Origin: Clostridia bacterium
GTDB taxonomy: Bacteria; Bacillota; Clostridia; Christensenellales; Aristaeellaceae
DNA: 64,000 bases
Direction of reading: 5' to 3'
NCBI GenBank assembly: GCA_017476605.1
Contig: JAFUZM010000042.1
Location: 1 to 64,000, forward strand
Shown here piece by piece: positions 34,480-42,568 of the stretch. Made by a program: the position numbers and the translations under genes. How positions within the stretch are numbered: the stretch's first letter is position 1; every line of letters begins with the position of its first letter. The notes beneath the pieces were generated by a model, which saw only the letters and a program-made list of their open reading frames with translations, did no database searches and was not told the DNA's origin.

Positions 34480-35348
34480 AAATCAGAAGTTGGTTTTTAA
34501 TTGCTTTCATGATGATGTTCTTGACCGGAACAGGAATGGCGGCGGAGTGGGCAGAGGGACGAAGCCCGGCACAGCCCTATTCGGGTGTCCGTGAACTGGA
34601 CCTTTCAAAAGTGATGGGTTACATTATGTTCTATCCGAAGGAAAGCAAGGCAGCAAAGAACTTCTGTGATACCCTTCAGATCAGCCTGCCGAGAGAAGAC
34701 GTCAAGGCGGGACCTGGGATGCTGCATCTGTTTATGAATGGTGCAGATATTTTCAGTACGGCATTCAATGACACCAATTATGTTGAAATGCGGGCTTTGA
34801 ATGAGGAAGAACTGGATGGACTGATGTGGGGCAGCGGTGTCATCTTTATTGTCCATTTACCTTCTTCTCTGCAGTTCGCGGGCAACTATTATGTAACGAT
34901 GGAAGAAGGCTGCATCATCAACACGGAGGAAACCATTACAAATCCGGCGGTTATTGCGACGGATGCATGGAAACCGAAGGTTGAGGGAAGCTACGGCGTT
35001 GAAGCACTGGCCTATATGCGTGAGGGAACCGCCGTTACGACAAGCGAATCGGCTGAATCTGAGGAATCAAATGAGGCAGCTGTCGAAACGACAACGGTTC
35101 CGACAATGGAAAATGTTGCAAGATTCAGACGCAAGGGTGACCGGGTCAGTTTCCGGCTTGTGCTGGGCGGAGAAGCAGCATCTGCCATGGTATATGATCC
35201 GGATGTGACGATTAATTTTGACAGCTTTGAACTGACAAAATCGGGAACATATACCGGCACCGTCATTGCAAATCAACCGGGGTATTGGGGAATCGTATTC
35301 CTTGATGCACAGGGGAATTATCTGGATCTGGTTGAGCTGGGGTATTAA
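34476..35348 (+). CDS. Secreted protein of unknown function
   Basis: A 290-residue protein with a clear signal peptide (MKIRSWFLIAFMMMF, ending in GMAAEW). I recognise no domain. The body is beta-rich, with a Ser/Glu/Thr-rich linker near residues 190-210 and a C-terminal beta domain ending DLVELGY at the last residue, without membrane anchor or sorting signal. It lies between sortase B (ATGA overlap) and a secreted transglutaminase (27-base gap), so it is probably secreted together with them. It may be an accessory or substrate of the surface structure. That function is inferred from position only. Confidence 0.7.
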   Translation: MKIRSWFLIAFMMMFLTGTGMAAEWAEGRSPAQPYSGVRELDLSKVMGYIMFYPKESKAAKNFCDTLQISLPREDVKAGPGMLHLFMNGADIFSTAFNDTNYVEMRALNEEELDGLMWGSGVIFIVHLPSSLQFAGNYYVTMEEGCIINTEETITNPAVIATDAWKPKVEGSYGVEALAYMREGTAVTTSESAESEESNEAAVETTTVPTMENVARFRRKGDRVSFRLVLGGEAASAMVYDPDVTINFDSFELTKSGTYTGTVIANQPGYWGIVFLDAQGNYLDLVELGY

Positions 35349-35375
35349 ACCGGCATCTGGAAAGAAGGAGCCTTT

Positions 35376-36200
35376 ATGGTGAAACAAAGTATGACAAGCA
35401 GGGGGAGCATACTGGCACTGTTCATGTGCGCATTGCTCTTTTTCTGCCTGCCTGCTGTTGTGAGAGCGGATGCACTATGGCCGGAATGTAAAATGGAGGT
35501 CATCTATAACGATAAGGATCTGGTTGTTGATGCCAGCAGCCTTTCGGAGGGATACTTTCTTGCATTCACCATGAATCCGACGAGTCACCGGCTGAAACTC
35601 AGAGTGGTAAAGGATGGAACGACACTTGACTATAATCTGAATGGAAACGGTGATTATGAAGTTTTCCCACTTCAGCTGGGATCGGGCACTTATGATATCT
35701 CACTTTATGAAAATGTAACCGGGAAAAAATACAGCTCTGCGGGAAAGATAACGGTATCGGTCAACCTTGTAAGTGAGTCAGAACCATTCCTATATCCCAA
35801 TCAGTATGTGGATTATGAACAGGTGACCAACGCAGTCATCGAATCCGGACTGCTGTGTACCGGGCAGAGCCCTGCTCAGGTGTACGATATTGTCTGCAAT
35901 TACATGGCAAATAATTTTGCCTATGACTATGTTCGTGCAAAGTCCGTGGGTGCGGAGGTGCTTCCCGATATTGAGGACAGCTTCACCAGACAGATGGGCA
36001 TCTGTCAGGATCTCTCTGCGATTACGGTCTGCATGCTTCGGGTTCAGGGGATTCCGGCCAAGCTGATGATCGGATATGCTGACAAACAGTATCATGCATG
36101 GACGGTAGCTACCGTAAATGGAGAGGAAAAGTTTTTTGATCCAACAGTGGCGGTAAATGCGCTGAAAGTCAAAACCTACACAACGGAACGCTTTTATTGA
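35376..36200 (+). CDS. Secreted transglutaminase-like protein
   Basis: A 274-residue protein with a signal peptide (hydrophobic residues 12-27, ending in VVRADA), a beta domain to about 140, and a transglutaminase-like core. The catalytic Cys is in RQMGICQDLSAI near residue 208, the His in QYHAWTVA near 239 and the Asp in KFFDPTVA near 254, so the triad is intact. Such domains act as proteases or crosslink proteins through Gln/Lys. Beside a Cna-B protein and sortase, crosslinking or processing of the surface structure is plausible but inferred. GAAGGAG lies a few bases before the ATG. The gene precedes the pilus-type module by 16 bases. Confidence 0.85.
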   Translation: MVKQSMTSRGSILALFMCALLFFCLPAVVRADALWPECKMEVIYNDKDLVVDASSLSEGYFLAFTMNPTSHRLKLRVVKDGTTLDYNLNGNGDYEVFPLQLGSGTYDISLYENVTGKKYSSAGKITVSVNLVSESEPFLYPNQYVDYEQVTNAVIESGLLCTGQSPAQVYDIVCNYMANNFAYDYVRAKSVGAEVLPDIEDSFTRQMGICQDLSAITVCMLRVQGIPAKLMIGYADKQYHAWTVATVNGEEKFFDPTVAVNALKVKTYTTERFY

Positions 36201-36216
36201 AAGGACAGATACAGCT

Positions 36217-37269
36217 ATGGAGAAGAGGGAAAAAAAGACCATTCCGGCAGCAGAACTTTCGAGCTTTTGCAGCCAGATCGGACTTATTCTCGATGCGGGT
36301 CTCCCTTTATATGATGGGCTCGAAACACTGGCCAATTCAAGTGAGGACAGTCCCTACCATGAGCATTATGTAAAAGCCTCTCAGGCACTGAATGAAAAAG
36401 GATCGCTGTATGAGGCGCTTAAAGAGGATGACTGCTGGCCGAATTATCTTGTAGAGATGGTTGGCATTGGTGAGACATCCGGACACATGGATCAGGTAAT
36501 GAGCGGTCTTGCATCCTATTACGCCCGCCAGGATCGAATCCGCACAGCAATTGTCAGTGCGGTTACCTATCCTCTGGTGCTTTCTGCTCTTCTGGTTGTG
36601 ATTGTATTGATTATGCTTCTTAAAGTTCTTCCGGTCTTTAACCGAGTGCTTGAGAGCATGGGAATGAGTGTTTCCGGTTCCGGAAATGCACTCATGGCCA
36701 TCGGATCCAACATTGGATGGATTGTGCTGATTCTGATTGCAATCATCATGGTAGCGGCGCTTGTCTGTGTACTTTTGCTGAGGACAAGTGCGCGGCCCAA
36801 AGTTCTGGCATTTCTTAAGCGTCTGTTCCCGCCGGCCAAAAAGCTGAGCATTAAAATGTCTGCATCCAGGATTGCGGATATTCTCGCCATGATGTTTGCC
36901 AGTGGATTTCCTACCGGAGAGGCGTTTCGACTGATTGAGGGCGTCATTGATGATGAGGAAGCCCTTAGCAAAGTGAAGACCGTTCGGGAGGAGCTTGAAA
37001 ACGGAGAGCCATTCGCAGACAGCATTGGCAAGTCCGGACTGTTTGAGTCTCTTCACTGCAGGATGATCCATATGGCAGTGGCAGCCGGACGGGAAGATCA
37101 GGTGATGCAGCAGATCTCGGACATCTATGAAGGCCAGATTGAGGATGGAATTGCTCATCTCCTGTCCATCATAGAGCCGACCCTGATCGCGCTTCTGTCT
37201 ATTGTCATTGGTGCAATTCTGCTTTCTGTGATGCTTCCTATGGCCGGTATTCTTTCAAGCATGCTGTAA
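36217..37269 (+). CDS. GspF/PilC-family inner-membrane platform protein
   Basis: A 350-residue protein with two T2SSF domains. The first reads LSSFCSQIGLILDAGLPLYD near residue 12 and continues to a VGIGETSGHMDQVM motif near 85. The second reads MSASRIADILAMMFASGFP near 213 and ends with IEPTLIALLSIVIGAIL near 325. Three hydrophobic segments are at about 118-145, 160-190 and 320-345. GspF/PilC proteins form the membrane platform of type II secretion or type IV pilus machines and transmit ATPase motion. It is followed by four pilin-like genes and pilT. No gspE/pilB or prepilin peptidase is present in the window. Confidence 0.92.
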   Translation: MEKREKKTIPAAELSSFCSQIGLILDAGLPLYDGLETLANSSEDSPYHEHYVKASQALNEKGSLYEALKEDDCWPNYLVEMVGIGETSGHMDQVMSGLASYYARQDRIRTAIVSAVTYPLVLSALLVVIVLIMLLKVLPVFNRVLESMGMSVSGSGNALMAIGSNIGWIVLILIAIIMVAALVCVLLLRTSARPKVLAFLKRLFPPAKKLSIKMSASRIADILAMMFASGFPTGEAFRLIEGVIDDEEALSKVKTVREELENGEPFADSIGKSGLFESLHCRMIHMAVAAGREDQVMQQISDIYEGQIEDGIAHLLSIIEPTLIALLSIVIGAILLSVMLPMAGILSSML

Positions 37270-37286
37270 TCGGGAAGGAAACAACT

Positions 37287-37592
37287 ATGCTAAAACGAGA
37301 AGTTGCAGTGCTTCTGGCTATGGTATTGCTGGTGGCTGCTGTGGCCGTCTTAATCACTCGAATTTCGAATTCGCAGGGCGGAGCCGAAACCGAATTTGTG
37401 CAAAATGCAGTGAAAAATGCAGCCATTACCTGCTATGCGGTTGAAGGGGCTTACCCGGATGATCTTTCCTATCTGAGAGAAAACTATGGGCTTGCATATA
37501 ATGAGAATCGCTATCTTGTTACATACAATGCCTTTGCCTCCAATCAGCTGCCGGAAATCTATGTGATGGAAAAGGGGGCAACACTGCCGTGA
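37287..37592 (+). CDS. Pilin-like protein (ComGC/GspG-like), non-canonical N-terminus
   Basis: A 101-residue protein with a single N-terminal hydrophobic helix (AVLLAMVLLVAAVAVLI) followed by a short helical and beta domain. CYAVEGAYPDDLSYLRENYG near residue 50 resembles the GxYPxxLxxL segment of ComGC and GspG pseudopilins. The usual prepilin cleavage site (Gly before FTLIE) is missing; the protein begins MLKREVAV with Glu5 ahead of the helix. It could be inserted uncleaved or processed differently. It lies between gspF and the DUF4860-like gene, overlapping the latter by a GTGA junction. Confidence 0.72.
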   Translation: MLKREVAVLLAMVLLVAAVAVLITRISNSQGGAETEFVQNAVKNAAITCYAVEGAYPDDLSYLRENYGLAYNENRYLVTYNAFASNQLPEIYVMEKGATLP

Positions 37593-38065
37593 ACAGGGAA
37601 CAAAAGCATGGCATGTCAGGCGTTTTTGTCTTTGTACTCCTTGGGCTGTTTGCCGTCATGTCCATCTTCATGGTTTTGCTGGGCTCCCAGATGTATCGCA
37701 ATACCATCCATGATACGGAAACAAACCGCAGGGACAGAATCCTTTCGAGCTATCTGAGAAGTATGGTGCGGTATGGCGATCAGAAGGGTGGGGTCTTTGT
37801 CGAATCCTTTGATGGAATTGATACGATCACACTCCGCGAATCCTTTGATGAAGAAGCATATGTCACGAGGCTTTATGTCTATGAGGGGAAGCTGTATGAG
37901 CAGTTTGCCCGGGAACGATATGACTTTGAACCGGATATGGGAGAAGAGATTTGCGCGGCATCCAGCCTTCATGCAGAGCTTAATGGAAATCTTCTTACGA
38001 TATCTGCAGAGGATGCAGATGGAGAGTCAAGAGACATTCGCATCTATCTTACCTGTGCCCGCTGA
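37589..38065 (+). CDS. Pilin-like protein with DUF4860
   Basis: A 158-residue protein: a short basic start, one hydrophobic helix (SGVFVFVLLGLFAVMSIFMV near residues 10-30) and a C-terminal beta-rich outer domain. It fits DUF4860, which I know as a small protein found in type IV pilus-type clusters of Clostridia. GTG is the start and overlaps the upstream stop, implying translational coupling. The position after the helix of RNTIHDTETNRRDRILSSYL resembles the helix-to-head transition of minor pilins. It has no cleavable prepilin motif that I can see. Confidence 0.7.
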   Translation: MNREQKHGMSGVFVFVLLGLFAVMSIFMVLLGSQMYRNTIHDTETNRRDRILSSYLRSMVRYGDQKGGVFVESFDGIDTITLRESFDEEAYVTRLYVYEGKLYEQFARERYDFEPDMGEEICAASSLHAELNGNLLTISAEDADGESRDIRIYLTCAR

Positions 38066-38121
38066 GACAGGGCCTGGGTCAGATCTTTTGAATAATCATG
38101 TTCGCTTAAGGAAGGGATCAT

Positions 38122-38520
38122 ATGCAGGGGAGAAACCGTGCAAATATACTGCTGGTTGAAATTCTCATTGCACTCTTATTTTTCATGCTTTCCTCGACAG
38201 TGCTGATTCGGCTTTTTGTGGCTGCAAAGACCCAAAGCCACATGTCACTTGTGGGAACCGAGGCGCTGGCAGAGGCGCAGAACGTGCTGGATACACTAAA
38301 GGCCAGTGAAAAGCCCGAGGAGGAGCTCAAAAATTTCGGGTTTGAGAGTGCGCATGGTGTCTGGGTCCGGGATAATAAAAATTATGTATTGCGTGCAGAA
38401 ACCACAACACATGAATTTGCTGCAGGACAGTTATGGTCCTGCGAGCTTACAGCATATTATAACCGAGATACAGAACTGTTTTCATTGAATGCGGAACGAT
38501 ATTGGGGGGATGCAAAGTGA
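38122..38520 (+). CDS. Pilin-like minor protein (ComGD/PulG-type)
   Basis: A 132-residue protein with an N-terminal helix NILLVEILIALLFFMLSSTV that resembles the FTLIEVLIAL segment of type IV prepilins, with the Glu kept but the preceding Gly replaced by the RAN context. A helical and beta head follows and ends in YYNRDTELFSLNAERYW. It is followed by another pilin-like gene through a GTGA overlap. It is likely a minor pseudopilin of the module. The missing Gly leaves cleavage by a standard prepilin peptidase doubtful. Confidence 0.68.
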   Translation: MQGRNRANILLVEILIALLFFMLSSTVLIRLFVAAKTQSHMSLVGTEALAEAQNVLDTLKASEKPEEELKNFGFESAHGVWVRDNKNYVLRAETTTHEFAAGQLWSCELTAYYNRDTELFSLNAERYWGDAK

Positions 38521-38957
38521 ATCAGCGCAACAGAATTGCATTTGGCCCCGGAGCTGCATCTCTGATTTTGATTGTTGTCGTGCTGAGCATGAGTGTACTG
38601 GGTATCCTTTCCCTGATGAGCGCAAGAGGAGACCTTTCTTTCAGCATGCGCAGCACTCAGGTGATTCAGTCTGTATATGATCTGCAGAATTGCGCAGAGC
38701 GTACTTATGGTGAACTGGATGAGATACTGAAGCGGTGCGCAGAAAAAGCAACATCTGAGGATGAATACAGGGAAGCCATAGAGAAGACGCTGGAATACAA
38801 ATTCAGCCTCGAAAATGGCCAGATCTTCTGGGAGGAAACCGATGGCGTTCGAACGCTTTCCTGTGCAGTAAATCTGGGAGCACTCAGTGAATTGCCGAGA
38901 CTCAGCTGGGCGAGCCACAGCCTCACATCGGAAATTGGCGGGGACATGTTCGATTGA
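38517..38957 (+). CDS. Pilin-like minor protein (PilX/GspK-type N-terminus)
   Basis: A 146-residue protein starting at GTG 38517, chosen because GGGGGA lies 7 bases ahead and the codon overlaps the upstream stop; the ATG at 38502 lies inside the previous gene. FGPGAASLILIVVVLSMSVLGI near residues 9-30 has the hydrophobic run and Gly-Ala pattern of PilX/GspK-type minor pilins. A helical region follows (TQVIQSVYDLQNCAERTY) and then a small beta head. It is the last membrane component before pilT. Function is inferred from the cluster. Confidence 0.68.
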   Translation: MNQRNRIAFGPGAASLILIVVVLSMSVLGILSLMSARGDLSFSMRSTQVIQSVYDLQNCAERTYGELDEILKRCAEKATSEDEYREAIEKTLEYKFSLENGQIFWEETDGVRTLSCAVNLGALSELPRLSWASHSLTSEIGGDMFD

Positions 38958-38985
38958 CCACACAGAATGGATAATGGGAGATAAA

Positions 38986-40038
38986 ATGGAACTGACGGAT
39001 TTGCTAAATAAAGCCTTTGAAATGGGCGGATCGGATATCTTTATTATTCCGGGTGCCTGGGTAACGGCAAAGGTCAAAGGACAATTAGTCAAGGTTAGCG
39101 ATGATCGCATTTTGCCGGATGACAGTGAAAAGCTGGTTAGGCAGGCATATGATCTGGCGGGTCGAGATTTCTCCCTGCTGAAGCGCGAGGGGGATGATGA
39201 CTTCTCGTTCTCGCTGAAACAGCTGAGCCGTTTTCGCTGCAATGCCTATTTTCAGCGCAATACAGTCGCTGCAACCTGCCGCACGGTTGCGTTTGGACTT
39301 CCTGATTACAAACAGCTGCAGATTCCCGAAGTGGTCATTCGACTGGCGGATCATCGGAACGGAATGATTCTGGTTACAGGGCCAGCCGGCAGCGGAAAAA
39401 GCACAACACTGGCCTGTATGGTCGATGAAATCAACTCAACGAGAGATGGCCACATTGTGACAATCGAGGATCCAATTGAATACATTCATCGACACAAGAA
39501 ATGCCTGGTGAGCCAGAGAGAAATTCCCAATGATGCACCAAGCTTTGCCCGCGCGCTGCGCGCTGCTCTGCGTCAGGCGCCAGATGTCATCATGCTGGGT
39601 GAGATGCGTGACCTTGAGACGATTAAGACGGCGATTACTGCTGCAGAAACCGGCCACCTTCTACTGTCCTCTCTGCATACCATAGGCGCAGCCAAAACCA
39701 TTGACCGTATACTGGATGCTTTCCCGGCAGAACAGCAGGCACAGGTGCGTGTGCAGATTTCAATGATTCTGCGGGCTGTTGTTTCACAGCGCCTGATTCC
39801 AAAGAAGGATGGCGGTCTTGTTGCGGTATTTGAGGTAATGACGGTTACCCCTGCAATTCAGAATCTGATCCGTGATGGTCGGACGCACCAAATTGATAAT
39901 GCCATTTATGCTGGCGGTGGTCAGGGAATGATTTCCATGGATGGCGAATTGCAGCGCCTTGTAAAATCGGGCATGATTACGAGGGAAACCGCACTGATGT
40001 ATGCCATTAGTCCGGAGACACTGGCCAAACGGATTTAA
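38986..40038 (+). CDS. pilT: PilT-family retraction ATPase
   Basis: A 350-residue secretion ATPase: Walker A GPAGSGKSTTL near residue 132, Asp box EDPIEYI near 161, Walker B DVIMLGEMRD near 201, His box HLLLSSLHT near 223 and the C-terminal AIQNLIRDG near 289, the PilT hallmark (AIRNLIRE) absent from PilB/GspE. ATG 38986 is preferred, with GGGAG 5 bases ahead, over a longer frame starting inside the upstream gene. PilT normally powers pilus retraction and is paired with PilB. Here no extension ATPase is in the operon or the window, so this protein may do both jobs or a PilB may lie elsewhere. Confidence 0.92.
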   Translation: MELTDLLNKAFEMGGSDIFIIPGAWVTAKVKGQLVKVSDDRILPDDSEKLVRQAYDLAGRDFSLLKREGDDDFSFSLKQLSRFRCNAYFQRNTVAATCRTVAFGLPDYKQLQIPEVVIRLADHRNGMILVTGPAGSGKSTTLACMVDEINSTRDGHIVTIEDPIEYIHRHKKCLVSQREIPNDAPSFARALRAALRQAPDVIMLGEMRDLETIKTAITAAETGHLLLSSLHTIGAAKTIDRILDAFPAEQQAQVRVQISMILRAVVSQRLIPKKDGGLVAVFEVMTVTPAIQNLIRDGRTHQIDNAIYAGGGQGMISMDGELQRLVKSGMITRETALMYAISPETLAKRI

Positions 40039-40093
40039 GACTCTGAAAGTGTGCAGACACTCTTGGACAGCAAACTGAAATGGAGGAAACCAT

Positions 40094-41500
40094 ATGCTAT
40101 TTACATCTATTTCATATTTGGTATTTCTCTTTATTTCCAGTCTGCTGTATTATATAATTCCAAAGCAGCATCGGTTTGCGATGCTGCTTTTCACTAGTTT
40201 GGGCTTTTGTCTTTTCTTTGGCTGGACTTTTTTCATTCCGCTTATCTATTGTATTTTGCTAAGTTGGATTGGGGCAAAACAGATAGAAAAGAGTCAGGAG
40301 AATAAAAAAAGGATCCTCCTCTTAATCATCTCAGTGTTTAATCTTTTACCACTGATTTTTACCAAATATCTAGGTTTCTTTGTTGAGCTGTTAAATCGTT
40401 TTTTTCCTGTTTCAATCGGGAGCCCATCAAATTCGTTTGTGGCAACAATAGGGATCAGTTTCTATACATTTGGCACACTTGGATATCTTGTGGATGTCAG
40501 AAGGGGAAGATGCAAAGCGGAGCAATGCCTGAACAAATATCTGTTGTATATTCTGTTTTTTCCCCAGGTAGCGTCAGGCCCGATTCCAAGAACAGACCGT
40601 CTCCTGGGACAACTCAATCAAGCGGAAGATTTTAACTTTGAAACCTACCGTAAAGGTGTTTCCATGATTGTTCTTGGGTATTTTGAAAAATTGTGGATTG
40701 CGGATCGGATTGGTTTGTATGTGGATGCCATCTATGGACAGTGGGTTTATGCTGCGGGAAGACAAATTTTTCTTGCTGCACTTTTGTATGGGATTCAGAT
40801 ATATGCAGATTTTTGTGGGTATAGCTTGATTGCAGTCGGGAGTGCAAGACTGTTTGGTATTCAGCTCGAGCAGAATTTTTTTCAACCGTATTTGGCGGAT
40901 TCAGTGCATGAATTTTGGAAACGATGGCACAGAAGTCTGACACGGTGGTTTAGAGACTATGTATATATTCCCCTTGGGGGGAATCGTTGCTCGCGCTTTC
41001 GGTGGGCACTAAACATCCTCCTCGTTTTTGGCCTTAGCGGCTTGTGGCATGGAGCGACGCTGTCCTTTCTGGCATGGGGACTGCTGAATGGATTGCTGCA
41101 AATTGCTGAAAAGCAATTGAAAACGGAGAGAGTCATTAAGAATCGGATAGTAAGGACACTTCTTACATTTTTGATTCTCGATTTTACATGGATCTTCTTC
41201 AGAGCAAATTCACTTGGCGGAGCGCTTCATATGATCATGAGAATGATCACGAGATTCAATGCACCATTACTTGCAACGGGTTTTACATTGAGCAATACCG
41301 TCGTATTGATCTTTGGAATTGTTATTCTTTTCAGCATAGATCTGATTCATGAGACAGGAAACGAAGTCTTGGACTTTTCTAATGGGAAGCCTTACTGGGT
41401 TCGTGGAATTGTCGTTCTTGTTGCGATGCTTTTGATTGTTGTGTTTGGAATTTGGGGGGCAGGATACGAATCACAGTCCTTTATCTATTTCCACTTTTGA
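40094..41500 (+). CDS. MBOAT-family membrane O-acyltransferase (AlgI/DltB-like), copy 1
   Basis: A 468-residue protein with about ten membrane helices. The MBOAT core contains FWKRWHRSLTRWFRDYVYI near residue 275 and GLSGLWHGATLSFLAWG near 315, whose His in LWHG is the catalytic residue. GISFYTFGTLGYLVDV near 118 and FFPQVASGPIPR near 155 are also typical of AlgI. The enzyme moves an acyl group, usually acetyl, across the membrane to an outside glycan. It is followed 8 bases later by an SGNH/DltD-like gene, the usual partner. GGAGG sits 7 bases before the ATG. The local sequence becomes AT-rich here relative to pilT, marking the start of a new gene block. Confidence 0.92.
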   Translation: MLFTSISYLVFLFISSLLYYIIPKQHRFAMLLFTSLGFCLFFGWTFFIPLIYCILLSWIGAKQIEKSQENKKRILLLIISVFNLLPLIFTKYLGFFVELLNRFFPVSIGSPSNSFVATIGISFYTFGTLGYLVDVRRGRCKAEQCLNKYLLYILFFPQVASGPIPRTDRLLGQLNQAEDFNFETYRKGVSMIVLGYFEKLWIADRIGLYVDAIYGQWVYAAGRQIFLAALLYGIQIYADFCGYSLIAVGSARLFGIQLEQNFFQPYLADSVHEFWKRWHRSLTRWFRDYVYIPLGGNRCSRFRWALNILLVFGLSGLWHGATLSFLAWGLLNGLLQIAEKQLKTERVIKNRIVRTLLTFLILDFTWIFFRANSLGGALHMIMRMITRFNAPLLATGFTLSNTVVLIFGIVILFSIDLIHETGNEVLDFSNGKPYWVRGIVVLVAMLLIVVFGIWGAGYESQSFIYFHF

Positions 41501-41508
41501 GGTAGGAA

Positions 41509-42516
41509 ATGAAAAGAATCATTTGGTATATGTTTTCCTTCTGTCTTGTATTTTGCGTGGGAATTTTGTGTTTGAATCATGTGTTTCTTCGAGAAGATTC
41601 AAGAAATAAAAACGCCCATTTTCTTGAGGCAGACAGAAATTATGATGTGCTCTTCTTTGGAACATCGCATGTCATGGATGCAATCTATCCAACGGAGCTA
41701 TACGAACAGACAGGACTTCGGTCCTACAATCTTGGAAACGCTGCGGAAACACTGGAAGCAACACTTTGGACCATGCGCTGCGCATTTGATCTCCATGTTC
41801 CGAAAGTTGCGGTAATTGATGTTGCCTATGTGGATAAGGTACAGGCAGAAAGCTCAGCAACATATTCGCTTAGTCACTTGTTTTATGATTCATGGCCTCT
41901 GTCTATTCATAAAATAAAAGCAATTCATGCGTTGTTTCCACGAGAACGGCAAGGAGAATTTCTTTTTCCGCTGATTGCCTACCATTCAAGATGGGAAGAG
42001 CTCATGACGCAATCCACAGAGCGAATCTGTGACTCAGATCCGTTTATGTATGGAGCAGAGCTTAGAGCTGGGCGGGAGGAACCGGCAGAATATGAGCGGA
42101 CACAGGAATGTGATTTTCGCGAAACACCCGGAAAACGAGCACTGTCGGAAATTGTTGCTCTTTGCAGAGAAAAAGGGGTGGAGCCGGTTCTGGTCGGCAT
42201 TCCTTACCCCGCAGAGAAGGAAAAACAGGAAATCATCAACAGTGTTGCTGCTCTGGCTCTCGACTGGCAGGTACCTTTTTTAAATTTATTTGATCAATCT
42301 GATTTGGTAGACTTTACAACGGATTGCTATGATCCGCAGTCTCATTTAAATCCGGATGGTGCAGTAAAGGTAACGCGTTATCTTGGAACGTATTTAAAAG
42401 AAACATATGACTTTTCCGAGCGTTTGTCTGAGACCGAAAAGGAAAAGTGGGAGGCAGATCTGCAGCTCTATAAAGAAGCCTGGAGAGAAAAGTGGCAAGG
42501 AAGTAGTCTGCTGTGA
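41509..42516 (+). CDS. SGNH/DltD-like acyltransferase partner, copy 1
   Basis: A 335-residue protein with one N-terminal membrane helix (residues 3-20) and an outer SGNH-hydrolase-type domain. The nucleophile motif is FFGTSHVMDAIYP near residue 48, the oxyanion Gly/Asn region is YNLGNAAETLEA near 75, and the catalytic pair is in DPQSHLNPDG near 275. It resembles AlgX/AlgJ and DltD-type proteins that take an acyl group from an MBOAT partner and place it on a polysaccharide. It follows the MBOAT gene by 8 bases. Acceptor identity is unknown. Confidence 0.85.
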   Translation: MKRIIWYMFSFCLVFCVGILCLNHVFLREDSRNKNAHFLEADRNYDVLFFGTSHVMDAIYPTELYEQTGLRSYNLGNAAETLEATLWTMRCAFDLHVPKVAVIDVAYVDKVQAESSATYSLSHLFYDSWPLSIHKIKAIHALFPRERQGEFLFPLIAYHSRWEELMTQSTERICDSDPFMYGAELRAGREEPAEYERTQECDFRETPGKRALSEIVALCREKGVEPVLVGIPYPAEKEKQEIINSVAALALDWQVPFLNLFDQSDLVDFTTDCYDPQSHLNPDGAVKVTRYLGTYLKETYDFSERLSETEKEKWEADLQLYKEAWREKWQGSSLL

Positions 42517-42568
42517 AGTTTCTCAGCAAACCCAATCATGAAATTTAACGGAGAAAGGGGGAACGAAT

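Noticed and set aside
36337..37158. A 273-codon minus-strand open frame
   Set aside because: Antisense to gspF; composition rich in His, Cys and Asn, typical of a shadow.
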